Shown piece after piece: positions 7,624 through 16,297 of a stretch of DNA of 64,000 bases. Source of the DNA: an uncultured Bryobacteraceae bacterium (GTDB lineage: Bacteria > Acidobacteriota > Terriglobia > Bryobacterales > Bryobacteraceae); NCBI GenBank assembly GCA_938027685.1, contig CALJAM010000011.1, positions 62,001-126,000 of the forward strand. The letters run 5' to 3'. The position numbers were made by a program, and so were the translations under genes. Numbering within the stretch: position 1 is the first letter of the stretch; every line of letters starts with the position of its first letter. Under the pieces are notes generated by a model. The model was given only the letters and a program-made list of their open reading frames with translations, searched no databases and was not told the DNA's origin.

Positions 7624-8721
7624 TTGTCGTTAGAAGCGGCCTGTTTACGGGCGCGGGATGCCGCCGCGCGATGGTTTCTGACATCGGGCATTCAGGAGCC
7701 GTCCGGCGGCGTGGCGCGCTATTACCGCACGGATGTGGCGGCCAATAGCCGCGTATCGACCGAGATCACGGGTTACGCGGCGAGCACTTTGGCATGGCTG
7801 TTCCGCGCCTGCGGTGACGAGCGCTTGCGAGAGGCGGCGGTCCGCGCCGGCAGATTCCTGCTCGAGCGGGCCTGGGACCGGGCGTCGGGGTTGTTCCCTT
7901 TCGAATACGCGGCCGACGGGGACTTTGCCGAGCCGCTGGCCTACTTTTTCGACAATGCCATCGTGGTGCGCGGCCTGCTGGCGCTTTGGCGCCTTACAGG
8001 CGGGGCCGAACTGCTCGAGGTTGCTCATCGTTGCGGTCTTGCGCTGACGCTGGAATTTCCCACCGAGGATGGCTTTCGCGCGGCGCTGGTGCTGCCCGGC
8101 CGAGAGCCCGCTCCCGTGGATGAACGCTGGTCGCGCAATCCCGGTTGCTACCATTTGAAAGCTGCGTTGGCATGGCGGGAGCTGGAGCTGGCGGGATTCG
8201 CGGGCGAATTCGATTCATGGTGGCGGCGGGCTCTGGATCATGCGCTAGCCACGCACCAGGATTTTCTGCCGCCGGGCGGGGATCCCTCCGTGATGGATCG
8301 GCTTCATGCGTACCTTTACTTTCTCGAGGGGCTGCTCGCCTGTACGGAGCGCGGGGAGTGTCGGCGCGCGCTGCGTGCGGGGATCGAGCGGGTCTCCGAG
8401 CTGCTGGAGCGGATCGCGCCGGCCTTCGAGCGGGCTGACGTGCGGGCGCAATTGTTACGGGTGAAGCTTTACGCCGACGCTTTGGGCATTTGGAAGCTGG
8501 ACGAAGAGGAAGCCGAAGGGGAGGTGGCGCGCATTCTGGAGTTTCAGGTGGAGGACGACGAGGACCCGCGCACGCAGGGCGGTTTCCGCTTCGGGCGGAA
8601 GGCAGGTTTATGGATGCCTTTCGTGAATCCTTACACGACCGCATTCGCCGTGCAGGCGCTCGAGATGTGGCGGCTGAGGCGTGGGGGACGTTTCCAGCCT
8701 GACTGGCGCGAACTGATTTGA
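7624..8721 (+). CDS. Uncharacterised helical (alpha/alpha toroid-like) protein of the glycan cluster
   Basis: 365 residues, TTG start preceded by a purine-rich GAGGGGG/AGAGG stretch. The sequence is a series of amphipathic helices with repeated patterns such as EITGYAASTLAWLFRACG, DNAIVVRGLLALWRLTGG and HLKAALAWRELELAG, about 50 residues apart, as in six-hairpin glycosidases and terpenoid-cyclase toroids. The C-terminus reads GGFRFGRKAGLWMPFVNPYTTAFAVQAL. It has no signal peptide or membrane segment. The stop overlaps the TTG start of the next glycosyltransferase (TTGA), so the two are translated together. I recognise a fold type only; a cytosolic glycan- or lipid-sugar-modifying role is inferred from context. 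Confidence 0.7.
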   Translation: MSLEAACLRARDAAARWFLTSGIQEPSGGVARYYRTDVAANSRVSTEITGYAASTLAWLFRACGDERLREAAVRAGRFLLERAWDRASGLFPFEYAADGDFAEPLAYFFDNAIVVRGLLALWRLTGGAELLEVAHRCGLALTLEFPTEDGFRAALVLPGREPAPVDERWSRNPGCYHLKAALAWRELELAGFAGEFDSWWRRALDHALATHQDFLPPGGDPSVMDRLHAYLYFLEGLLACTERGECRRALRAGIERVSELLERIAPAFERADVRAQLLRVKLYADALGIWKLDEEEAEGEVARILEFQVEDDEDPRTQGGFRFGRKAGLWMPFVNPYTTAFAVQALEMWRLRRGGRFQPDWRELI

Positions 8722-11414
8722 AGCTGCCCGTTAAGGTTGTCTTCGCCACCGGGACGGACGAGCTCAACCGCGAGCTGATCCGTCGCATGACGGCGCTCGA
8801 AAGCGGGCTGCCGCTGTACGTGGTGTCGGAATTCCCTCCCCCGGAGGGCCGCTGGGTTCCTTACCATCCGCTGCAGGGCTTTTGGTTGAACTGGCGGCGG
8901 TGCCGGGCGGCACTCCGTGGGCGCCGCGTCCGCTTCGCGGCAGTGATGCTGGCGCCGAACCTGCCCTATCGTAGGTTGCGCCTGATCGCTTTTCTGACGG
9001 CGCCGCTGCGCCTGCTGGTTTACAACGAGAACCTGGACCATTGGATGTTGCGGCCGCGGTGTCTGCCGCTGGTGGTGCGGCATGCGGGGTGGCGTCTGCG
9101 GAATTTCGCGGTTTTTCAGATTCGCCCGGGCGGGCAACTGTACACGTTTCTGTGGCGGCTGGTTCGGCCGCGCGAGTGGCGCCGTCCGATGTTGTTTCTG
9201 GCCGCCCGGCTGGCGGGGTGGGCGGCGGCGGTCCTGAAATTCCTGTTGCCGAGCAGATCCGTCCGGACCGCCGCCGGCGCGGTGCTTGAGGGCGTGTCGG
9301 TCATCGTACCGTCCCGAAACGGTAAAGAGCTGTTGGCTGCCGTGTTGCCGGGAGTGCTGGAGGAGCTGCGCGGCACGCCGTCGGAAGTTATCGTCGTGGA
9401 CAACGGCTCGAACGACGGGACGGCGGCATACTTGCGCGATCGTTTCCCGCAGGTAATCGTGGAAGTACATCAGGCGCCGCTGGGTTTTGCCCGCGCGATC
9501 AATTGCGGCTTGCGGCGCGCCCGCTATTCGCACGTATGCCTGCTCAACAACGACATGCAGATCGAGCGCGGGTTTTTCCGGGCTCTGCGCGCCGCCTTCG
9601 AGCGTGTTCCCGAGCTGTTCTGCGCCACAGCGCAGATCCTGTTCCCGGAGGGCGAGCGGCGGGAGGAGACCGGCAAGGCGGTGATGCCCCCGCCGCTGCG
9701 CCGGGCGCCGGAAGATTTTCCCCTGCGCTGCGATTTGCCGCTGGCGGGGGAAGACACGAGCTATGTACTTTACGGCAGCGGCGGCTGCTCGATGTATGCG
9801 GCGGAGAAACTTCGCAAGCTGGGCGGGTTTGACGAGACCTTTTCTCCGGCTTACGTGGAGGACCTCGATGTGGGTTACCGGGCGTGGTTGCGCGGCTGGC
9901 CGACGGTTTACGTGGCGGCGGCGCGTGTTCTGCACAGGCATCGCGCCACCACGTCGCGCTACTACAGCGAGGAAGAATTGGCGCGGATGGTGGAGACGAA
10001 CTACCTGCGGTTCCTGGCGCGATCGGTGGCTTCGGCACGGGTGTTCCTCGGGTTGTGGCGCGAAGCCGTCGCTCGGCTGAACCGGCGTGCGGCCTACGGT
10101 TCGGCGCCGGCGCTGGCTGCGCTCCATGCTGCGTGGCGTGCGGCTTTGCGCGTGCGGCGTCCGGCGGTCGCGGCCGGCTGGAGCGACGAACTGGCGTTGG
10201 GCGCGGGAAGCGGGGAAATCGCAGTCTTTCCGTGCCGGCCGAGCGCGGGGCGTCCGGTCGTGGTGGTGGCGAGCCCGTATCCGCCTTTTCCCCTCTCGCA
10301 CGGCGGCGCGGTCCGCATGTACAACCTGATGCGGCGAGCGGCCAGGGACTACGAACTCGTGCTGGTGACCTTCGTGGAGGAGGCGGCGGCACCGCCGCAG
10401 GAGCTGGCCGCCATTTGCGCGGAAATCGTCGAGGTACGGCGTGCCGGCACGCACCTGCGACCGCGGAGCAGGCTGCCAGACATGGTCGTCGAGCACGCTG
10501 CGGCTTCCTTCCGCGCCGCCCTGCGGCAGACCATGCGGAAGTGGCGGCCCGCCATTCTGCAACTGGAGTTCACGCATATGGCCCAGTACGCCGACGAGGG
10601 GGCGACGGCCCGCACCATCTTGGTGGAGCACGATGTGACGCTGGATCTGCACCGGCAGCTTAGCGAGTTGACCGGCGACTGGGAGACCCGGCGGCAGTAC
10701 GAGTTGTGGCGCAGGTTCGAGACGGCTGCGTGGAAGCAGGTGGATTGCGTCGTGGTGATGTCGGAGCGCGATCGGCGCCTGGTCACGGGGGCGCGGCGGG
10801 TGGCGTGCGTGCCCAACGGCGTAGACCTCGAACGATTTCGTCCGGAGGCGGCCGAGCCGGAGCCGCGACGGTTGCTGTTCATTGGTTCGTTCGCGCACCT
10901 GCCCAATCTGCTGGCCGTCGACTTCTTCCTGCGTGAGGTGTGGCCTCTGCTGGCGGATCTTGCGCCCCGACTGCACGTGATCGCGGGGCACAACCACCGT
11001 CTGTATCTAGAGCGATACCGCGAGCACGCCACGGTGGATCTTTCACAGCCGCGGATCGAAGTGGAGGATTTCGTGGCCGACCCTCGGCCGGCTTACTCGC
11101 GCGCGGCGGTCGTACTGGCGCCGCTGGTGGCTTCGGCGGGTACGAACATCAAGATCCTGGAGGCGATGGCGATGGGCAAGGCGATCGTCTCGACGCCCGC
11201 AGGCGTTCACGGATTGGATCTGGAGGCCGGCCGTGATTTCGTGCTTGCGGCCACGGCGGAGGAGTTCGCCGCTGCCGTGCGGCGGCTGCTGCGGGATCCC
11301 GGGCGCCGCCGCGAGCTGGAGCGGCAGGCGCGGCTTACCGTCGAGCGGCAGTACGACTGGGACGCGATCGCGCGCCGACAGGCGCAGCTATACCGTGAGC
11401 TCGTGGGCGAATAA
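8718..11414 (+). CDS. Bifunctional glycosyltransferase, N-domain + GT2 + GT4 fusion
   Basis: 898 residues, about three times a normal glycosyltransferase. Residues 1-190 form an unassigned, arginine- and aromatic-rich N-domain. Residues 191-430 are a GT2 module: VSVIVPSRNG, VVDNGSNDGT, LLNNDM at the metal site, and EDLDVGYRAW. Residues about 512-895 are a GT4 GT-B module: VVVASPYPPFPLSHGGAVR, CVPNGVDLERF, LLFIGSFAHLPN, and the nucleotide-sugar acid motif in NIKILEAMAMGKAIVST. Two catalytic modules in one chain suggest sequential addition of two sugars to one acceptor. It starts at a TTG overlapping the previous stop. Membrane anchoring is unclear; LFLAARLAGWAAAVLKFLL (about 159-177) could be a membrane-associating helix. 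Confidence 0.9.
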   Translation: MKLPVKVVFATGTDELNRELIRRMTALESGLPLYVVSEFPPPEGRWVPYHPLQGFWLNWRRCRAALRGRRVRFAAVMLAPNLPYRRLRLIAFLTAPLRLLVYNENLDHWMLRPRCLPLVVRHAGWRLRNFAVFQIRPGGQLYTFLWRLVRPREWRRPMLFLAARLAGWAAAVLKFLLPSRSVRTAAGAVLEGVSVIVPSRNGKELLAAVLPGVLEELRGTPSEVIVVDNGSNDGTAAYLRDRFPQVIVEVHQAPLGFARAINCGLRRARYSHVCLLNNDMQIERGFFRALRAAFERVPELFCATAQILFPEGERREETGKAVMPPPLRRAPEDFPLRCDLPLAGEDTSYVLYGSGGCSMYAAEKLRKLGGFDETFSPAYVEDLDVGYRAWLRGWPTVYVAAARVLHRHRATTSRYYSEEELARMVETNYLRFLARSVASARVFLGLWREAVARLNRRAAYGSAPALAALHAAWRAALRVRRPAVAAGWSDELALGAGSGEIAVFPCRPSAGRPVVVVASPYPPFPLSHGGAVRMYNLMRRAARDYELVLVTFVEEAAAPPQELAAICAEIVEVRRAGTHLRPRSRLPDMVVEHAAASFRAALRQTMRKWRPAILQLEFTHMAQYADEGATARTILVEHDVTLDLHRQLSELTGDWETRRQYELWRRFETAAWKQVDCVVVMSERDRRLVTGARRVACVPNGVDLERFRPEAAEPEPRRLLFIGSFAHLPNLLAVDFFLREVWPLLADLAPRLHVIAGHNHRLYLERYREHATVDLSQPRIEVEDFVADPRPAYSRAAVVLAPLVASAGTNIKILEAMAMGKAIVSTPAGVHGLDLEAGRDFVLAATAEEFAAAVRRLLRDPGRRRELERQARLTVERQYDWDAIARRQAQLYRELVGE

Positions 11415-11424
11415 GATAGTTCGC

Positions 11425-12651
11425 ATGAGACGCTTCGTTGTGATGCTGCTCGTGTGCCCTTTCGTGCGAGCCCAGTGGGTGGCTGCGCCGCAGCCGGTGG
11501 ATCCGCGCACTTTCGCCATCATGGCTTGGGGCGGCTCGCCCTCCGATGCGGAGCAGTTGCGCTTGATGAAGGAGGCCGGGCTGAACATTTCCGGTTTCTG
11601 CCGGGTGCCCGATCTGGAGAAGGTGCGCGCCGCGGGTCTGTGGTGCTTTGTTTCGGACAAACGCGCCAACGGTTACGATTGGGAAAAGCTGCCGCCGGAA
11701 GCCGAGATTCGGCGGAACATCGAGGAGCTTGCGCGGGAGATCGGGGACAACCCCGCGGTGCTGGGTTTCTACCTGCGCGACGAACCGCACGCTTCGCTGA
11801 TGGCGGGCTTAGGCAAAGTGGCCGCTATCCTAAGCGAGGTGATGCCCGGCAAGTGGCCCTATGTGAATTTATTCCCGTATCGCGTAAGCCCCGAACGATT
11901 AGGCGTACCCACTTACGACACATATGTCCGGATGTTGACGGACGTGATCCGGCAGCCTTTCATCAGTTACGACAATTACTCGCTGGTCGGCGGCGAGATG
12001 CTGGATTATTTCTACACGAATCTTGAAATTATCCGCCGCCATTCGCTGGAAACGGGAAAGCCGTTCTGGAATTGCGTGCTCGCGAACGCCCACTTCAATT
12101 ACATGGAGCCCTCGGACGCGACCTTCAACCTGCAAGCGTACGCCACGCTGGCTTACGGGGGCCGCGGGATACAGTACTTCACGTATTTCACGCCTCACAT
12201 AGGCAACTATCGGTCGGGCGCGGTGGACCAGTTCGGCAATCGCACCCCGACCTGGGAGATGCTGCGGCGCATCAACCTTCAACTGCACGCCCTGGCGCCC
12301 ACGATCACGCGTCTGCGGAGCACAGGCGTCTATCACTATCCGGACGTGCCGGATCAGGGCCGCTACCTTGCCGAAAGCCGCCATGTGGCGGCGGTGGAAA
12401 TGACGCAGCGGTACGTGCGTCCGCCTGTGACGGGTCGTTTTCTGGTCGGTGAGTTCGAGGACCCCGAGGGCCGACCATACATTCTGTTGGTCAACAAGGA
12501 CCTGAACAACTCCTTTCAGTTCCGGATCCGGACGAAGCCGGAGGGGCGCAAGCTCTTTCGTATCTCGCCCTACTCGGGTCGGGAGGAACCTTTCGGGCGG
12601 GAGATGGACTGGCTGGCGCCGGGCGCGGGCGTCCTGCTGAGGCTGGAGTGA
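11425..12651 (+). CDS. Secreted glycoside hydrolase-like (beta/alpha)8 protein
   Basis: 408 residues. The ATG at 11425 gives a clear signal peptide (MRRFVVMLLVCPFVRAQ). The frame is open further upstream, but only inside the previous gene. The body resembles barrel glycosidases of the GH42/GH5 type: FAIMAWGGSPSDAEQLRLMKEAGL at the first strand, GFYLRDEPHAS (possible acid/base), SYDNYSL, FWNCVLANAHFNY and RGIQYFTYFTPH. A C-terminal beta-rich part (GRPYILLVNKDLNNSFQF) looks like the small domain of clan-A hydrolases. The substrate is unknown. It lies 10 bases after the fusion glycosyltransferase and converges on mutL. TAAGAT seven bases before the ATG could be a -10 for a leaderless transcript, but that is weak. 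Confidence 0.72.
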   Translation: MRRFVVMLLVCPFVRAQWVAAPQPVDPRTFAIMAWGGSPSDAEQLRLMKEAGLNISGFCRVPDLEKVRAAGLWCFVSDKRANGYDWEKLPPEAEIRRNIEELAREIGDNPAVLGFYLRDEPHASLMAGLGKVAAILSEVMPGKWPYVNLFPYRVSPERLGVPTYDTYVRMLTDVIRQPFISYDNYSLVGGEMLDYFYTNLEIIRRHSLETGKPFWNCVLANAHFNYMEPSDATFNLQAYATLAYGGRGIQYFTYFTPHIGNYRSGAVDQFGNRTPTWEMLRRINLQLHALAPTITRLRSTGVYHYPDVPDQGRYLAESRHVAAVEMTQRYVRPPVTGRFLVGEFEDPEGRPYILLVNKDLNNSFQFRIRTKPEGRKLFRISPYSGREEPFGREMDWLAPGAGVLLRLE

Positions 12652-12661
12652 ATCGCGGTCC

Positions 12662-14563
12662 TCAGATCCGTCGGAAGGCCTTGAGGATTTCCCGCATGGG
12701 GTAGCGCAGCACGGTGGGACGACCGTGCGGGCAGCTCATGGGGTATTGCGTGGCGGCGAGCGCGCGGAGAAGCCACTCCATGCGACTGGGTTCGAGCGGC
12801 GTGTTGATCTTGACGGCGGCGCGGCAGGCGAGGGTGGCTGCGATGCGGCGCCGAACCTCATCGAGCGGGGCTTTTTGCCATTGCTCGTCGCCGGGCTCCA
12901 GCACCTCGATGAGGGCTTTCTCGAGGTCGGCGGGTTCGATGCCAGCGGGCGCAGCCTTGACCGCGAGGGTGCGGCGGCCGAAGGGTTCGATCTCGAAGCC
13001 CGCGGCGCGGAGTTCGCCGGCGATGCGTTCGTAGTCGGCCTGCTGGGCCGGGGTCAGGGTGAGAATCAAAGGAACCAACAAGGCCTGAGTTTCGATTTGG
13101 CCCTGCTGGAGGCGTCGCAGAAACTTCTCGAACAAGATGCGTTCGTGAGCCACGTGCTGATCGATCAGCCAGAGGCCGTCCCTGCCTACGGCGACGATGA
13201 AGCTGTCGTGAATCTGGCCGAGGGGGCGCAGGTCGGAGAGCCCGGAGGTGGGGACCGCGGCATCTTCCAACCACTCGGTGGGAAAGTTCCAGTGGGTGTC
13301 CGGCAAGGGGAGCTTGAAGCCTTCCGACTCCCCGAGGCCCACGGTGAGCCCGGCGCTGCCGAAATCCAGCCGCGGCTCGGGCGCCGCCGGCGCCTGCAAG
13401 ACGGTCGGGCTGCCGGAGCGCCAGGATTGTTCGAGGACCTGTTGGGAAAACTCCGAGTAAGGCAGAGAGGCGGCGGGCTGCGGCGCGGCCGGAAGCGGGA
13501 CGGCGGAGATCGGTCGCGCCTCCATGAGCGCCTCGCGCACGGCGTCTCGGACGAAGTCATGCACGGACTGAGAGTGGCGGAAGCGGACTTCGGTCTTGGC
13601 CGGATGAACGTTGACATCCACCTCCGAGGCGTCACATTCCAGGAACAGCAGGGCGAAGGGGAAGACGTCCGGCGGGGCGAGATTGCGGTAAGCCGAAAGC
13701 AGAGCGTGCAGCAGGAGCCGGTCGCGGACGAGGCGGCGGTTGACGAAGAGGTAGATCGAATTGCGGTTCGGCCTGTGGTAGTGAGGGTGAGAGACGAAGC
13801 CGCGGAGGCGGAACGCGGGGCGGGGGTGAGCGGGGGACGACGGCCGGTGCTCGGCGTAGGCGGCTGGTTCGAGAAAGCGTTCTCGCACTCCGAGATCGAC
13901 GAGCTCCTCGAGGATCGCGCTGCCGAAGACCTGGTAGACGCGGTCGCGCAGGCGTTCCACCGGGGTCACCTCGAGCAAGGTTCGCGACTCGTGGCGCAGG
14001 CTGAAGCTTTTTTCGGGGTAGGCGAGGCTGTACTGGGTGACCAGCGAAGCGATGTGGGCGAGCTCGGTTTGCTCGGAGCGGAGGAACTTGCGCCGGGCGG
14101 GCATGTTGTAGAAGAGATCCCGCACGATGACGGCGGTGCCGGGCGGCAGAGCGAGCTCGCTCACGTGGAGGATCTTGCCGCCGGCGATCTCGACGCGAGT
14201 GCCGGTGAGTTCCTCGGCGGTGCGTGTTTCCAGCGTCAGGCGTGAGACCGCGGCGATGGAAGGAAGCGCCTCGCCGCGGAAGCCCAAAGTGGAGATGGAG
14301 AGCAGGTCTCGGGCGTCACGGAGCTTGCTGGTGGCATGGCGTTCGAAAGCCAGCAGGGCGTCGTCACGGCCCATGCCGCAGCCGTCGTCGGCCACGCGAA
14401 CGAGCCTGCGGCCGCCCGCCGCGACCTCTACGCGTATTTCGTTGGCGCCCGCATCCAGTGCGTTTTCGAGCAGTTCCTTGACCACGGAGGCAGGGCGCTC
14501 GATGACCTCTCCGGCGGCGATTTTGTTGGCGACCTCGTCGGACAGGATGCGGATGCGGCCCAT
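12662..14563 (-). CDS. mutL: DNA mismatch repair protein MutL
   Basis: 633 residues. The N-terminal GHKL ATPase reads IAAGEVIERPASVVKELLENALDAGA, DDGCGMG and ATSKL...LGFRGEAL. The transducer domain includes NVHPAKTEVRF. The C-terminal domain has DQHVAHERILFE, fitting the endonuclease pattern DQHA-x2-E-x4-E with V for A, plus ACRAAVKINTPL and SCPHGRPT near the end. It should therefore be the nicking-competent MutL found in bacteria that lack MutH. MutL couples mismatch recognition by MutS to strand removal. The gene converges on the hydrolase gene with a 10-base gap and stands alone, with no mutS visible. Confidence 0.97.
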   Translation of the reverse strand: MGRIRILSDEVANKIAAGEVIERPASVVKELLENALDAGANEIRVEVAAGGRRLVRVADDGCGMGRDDALLAFERHATSKLRDARDLLSISTLGFRGEALPSIAAVSRLTLETRTAEELTGTRVEIAGGKILHVSELALPPGTAVIVRDLFYNMPARRKFLRSEQTELAHIASLVTQYSLAYPEKSFSLRHESRTLLEVTPVERLRDRVYQVFGSAILEELVDLGVRERFLEPAAYAEHRPSSPAHPRPAFRLRGFVSHPHYHRPNRNSIYLFVNRRLVRDRLLLHALLSAYRNLAPPDVFPFALLFLECDASEVDVNVHPAKTEVRFRHSQSVHDFVRDAVREALMEARPISAVPLPAAPQPAASLPYSEFSQQVLEQSWRSGSPTVLQAPAAPEPRLDFGSAGLTVGLGESEGFKLPLPDTHWNFPTEWLEDAAVPTSGLSDLRPLGQIHDSFIVAVGRDGLWLIDQHVAHERILFEKFLRRLQQGQIETQALLVPLILTLTPAQQADYERIAGELRAAGFEIEPFGRRTLAVKAAPAGIEPADLEKALIEVLEPGDEQWQKAPLDEVRRRIAATLACRAAVKINTPLEPSRMEWLLRALAATQYPMSCPHGRPTVLRYPMREILKAFRRI

Positions 14564-14610
14564 GGTCTTATTGGACCACGATCCGCCGACGGGCCCCGAG
14601 TTGCGGGGGT

Positions 14611-16263
14611 TTATGAGCCGTTAACGATGATGCCGCGCTCGTCCAGCAGCTCGCCGGTCACGCGCAGAAGGTTGAGCAAGGCGCGTCGGTAGGCGATGGT
14701 CTGCGTGACCAGGGTAGCCTGGGCATTGGTGAGGCGCGTCTGAGCTTCGAGCACGAAGTAGAGGATGCTGACTCCGAGGTCGTAGCGCTTCTGCTCGGCT
14801 TCGAAGTCTTTCTGGGCGAATTCGAGCGCCACGCGGGCCTGTTGGACGCCTGCCTTGGCGGATTCGACCTGGTTGACGGCGTTGAGGACCTCCAGGCGGA
14901 TCTGCTGCTCGAGGGCGCGTGCGCGCAAGGCATCCAACTTCTTACGCACGAGGGCGTCGGCCAGGTCGGCCTGGGCGGCGCGATCCCGGAGAGGCAGCGT
15001 GAGGGTCAGACCGAAGCGGTAAGTGGGCAGACCGAAGGTGAACAGTTGATTGAGGGCGTCACCGAAGCCGCCCGGCACCGTGCGCACGATCTGCGATTGT
15101 CCGAAGACGTTGGCTCGCTCGTAGAACCAACCGCCGCGACCGCGGGCGCTGTACTCGCCGGTGAGGCGCAAGTCGGGTTTGAGGCGGTTGGAGGCCGAGC
15201 GGATGCTGAGATCGTCGATATCGAGGCTTTGGAGTTGGGCTTTCAGGTCGGGCCGTTTGGCCAGTGCGCGTTCGACCAGCGCCTCGCGATCGAGCGGGTG
15301 CGAGTCGAGCAGGGGGGAAACGGTCTCGGTGAGAACGATGGGCAGTCGCCGGATTTGCGGATCCAGGTCGGCGCCCATCTGTCGTCGCAGGGCGTCCTCG
15401 CGCTGTGCGAGCTGGTAGCGGAACTGGGTGACCTGGATCTCGGCCGTGGCGTACTCCTGCTGCGGCCGGTAGATTTCAAGCGGTGAGAGAGCGCCGAGCT
15501 CCAGCTCACGCTGGGATCGCTTCAAGGCCGCCTCGCGCAGCTTGAGGAACTCCTCCTGGACGCGGAGGCGCTCGCGCGATTCGATCACGGCCCAGTAGGC
15601 CAACTCGGCCTGCTCGATGAGGCGCATGAGTTGGTCGCGGAGTTCGTATTCGCTGCGGCGCAACTGGCTGCGGGCGAGCATCAGGGGCAGTCGCACCAGG
15701 GAAGGGCTTCGATCCCTGAGCAAGGGTTGGGAGAAGCCGAAAGAAAGGGTCGCGTTCAGCGCGGGGTTGAAGGTGGAGAACTGGTCGTTGGAGGCGGTCT
15801 TGTTGCCGCTGAAGCCGACGTTGAAGATCGTGCCCGTCTCCAGGCGCTGGGTATAGCGGAAGTCGGCCACCTGATTGAGCTGGCTGAGCAGGTTGGCGCC
15901 CTGCAGCACGCTGGTCGTGGCGCTGCGCGTGCGCGTGCTGTTGAAGCTGGCGCTGAGCGAGGGGTCGAAGCTGCCCAGGGCGCGCAAGATGGCGTTGCGC
16001 GGGGTCTCGAGCGTCAAGCGCTGGATCTGGATTTCGGTGTTGTTGGCCAGCACCAGTTCGAGGTAGTTCCGCAGGGACAGCTCGAGGGCGCCGTTCACGA
16101 TGAAATCCTCGAAGCGGACCGGCGGCTGCAACTCCACGCGCGCCTTGGGGGCGGCGAAGTGTTCGCGGAAGTAGGAGGGCGTGGGGAAGACCGGCGCGAC
16201 GAAGTTCTGCGCCGGGAGCGTCGAGACGAAGCACAAAGCGGTTACAACTCTCCTGAGTCTCAT
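14611..16263 (-). CDS. TolC-like outer-membrane efflux protein
   Basis: 550 residues from the ATG at 16263, which opens with a signal peptide (MRLRRVVTALCFVSTLPAQ) and has GGAG seven bases upstream. An in-frame ATG at 16305 overlapping the permease stop would add 14 residues. The TolC pattern is clear: two halves of long helices (for example LNLRNYLELVLANNTEIQIQ near the start, LRDQLMRLIEQAELAYWAVIE, LVRKKLDALRARALEQQIRLEVLNAVNQVE) and LRVTGELL at the C-terminus. It forms a trimeric outer-membrane channel for the adaptor-permease system encoded upstream. It is the last gene of the five-gene operon running from 22715. Confidence 0.88.
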   Translation of the reverse strand: MRLRRVVTALCFVSTLPAQNFVAPVFPTPSYFREHFAAPKARVELQPPVRFEDFIVNGALELSLRNYLELVLANNTEIQIQRLTLETPRNAILRALGSFDPSLSASFNSTRTRSATTSVLQGANLLSQLNQVADFRYTQRLETGTIFNVGFSGNKTASNDQFSTFNPALNATLSFGFSQPLLRDRSPSLVRLPLMLARSQLRRSEYELRDQLMRLIEQAELAYWAVIESRERLRVQEEFLKLREAALKRSQRELELGALSPLEIYRPQQEYATAEIQVTQFRYQLAQREDALRRQMGADLDPQIRRLPIVLTETVSPLLDSHPLDREALVERALAKRPDLKAQLQSLDIDDLSIRSASNRLKPDLRLTGEYSARGRGGWFYERANVFGQSQIVRTVPGGFGDALNQLFTFGLPTYRFGLTLTLPLRDRAAQADLADALVRKKLDALRARALEQQIRLEVLNAVNQVESAKAGVQQARVALEFAQKDFEAEQKRYDLGVSILYFVLEAQTRLTNAQATLVTQTIAYRRALLNLLRVTGELLDERGIIVNGS

Positions 16264-16297
16264 GGAACTGCTCCGCAGCCGGGCCTGGCCCGGGTTG

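Noticed and set aside
8631-10997. Open frame of 788 codons on the minus strand opposite the fusion glycosyltransferase
   Set aside because: It is Arg/Gln/Pro/His-rich without motifs; the plus strand carries two clear catalytic modules.
13130-13200. MutL lacking the endonuclease motif because DQHA reads DQHV
   Set aside because: All metal-binding positions (D, H, E, E) and the CPHGRP motif are present; only the alanine differs.
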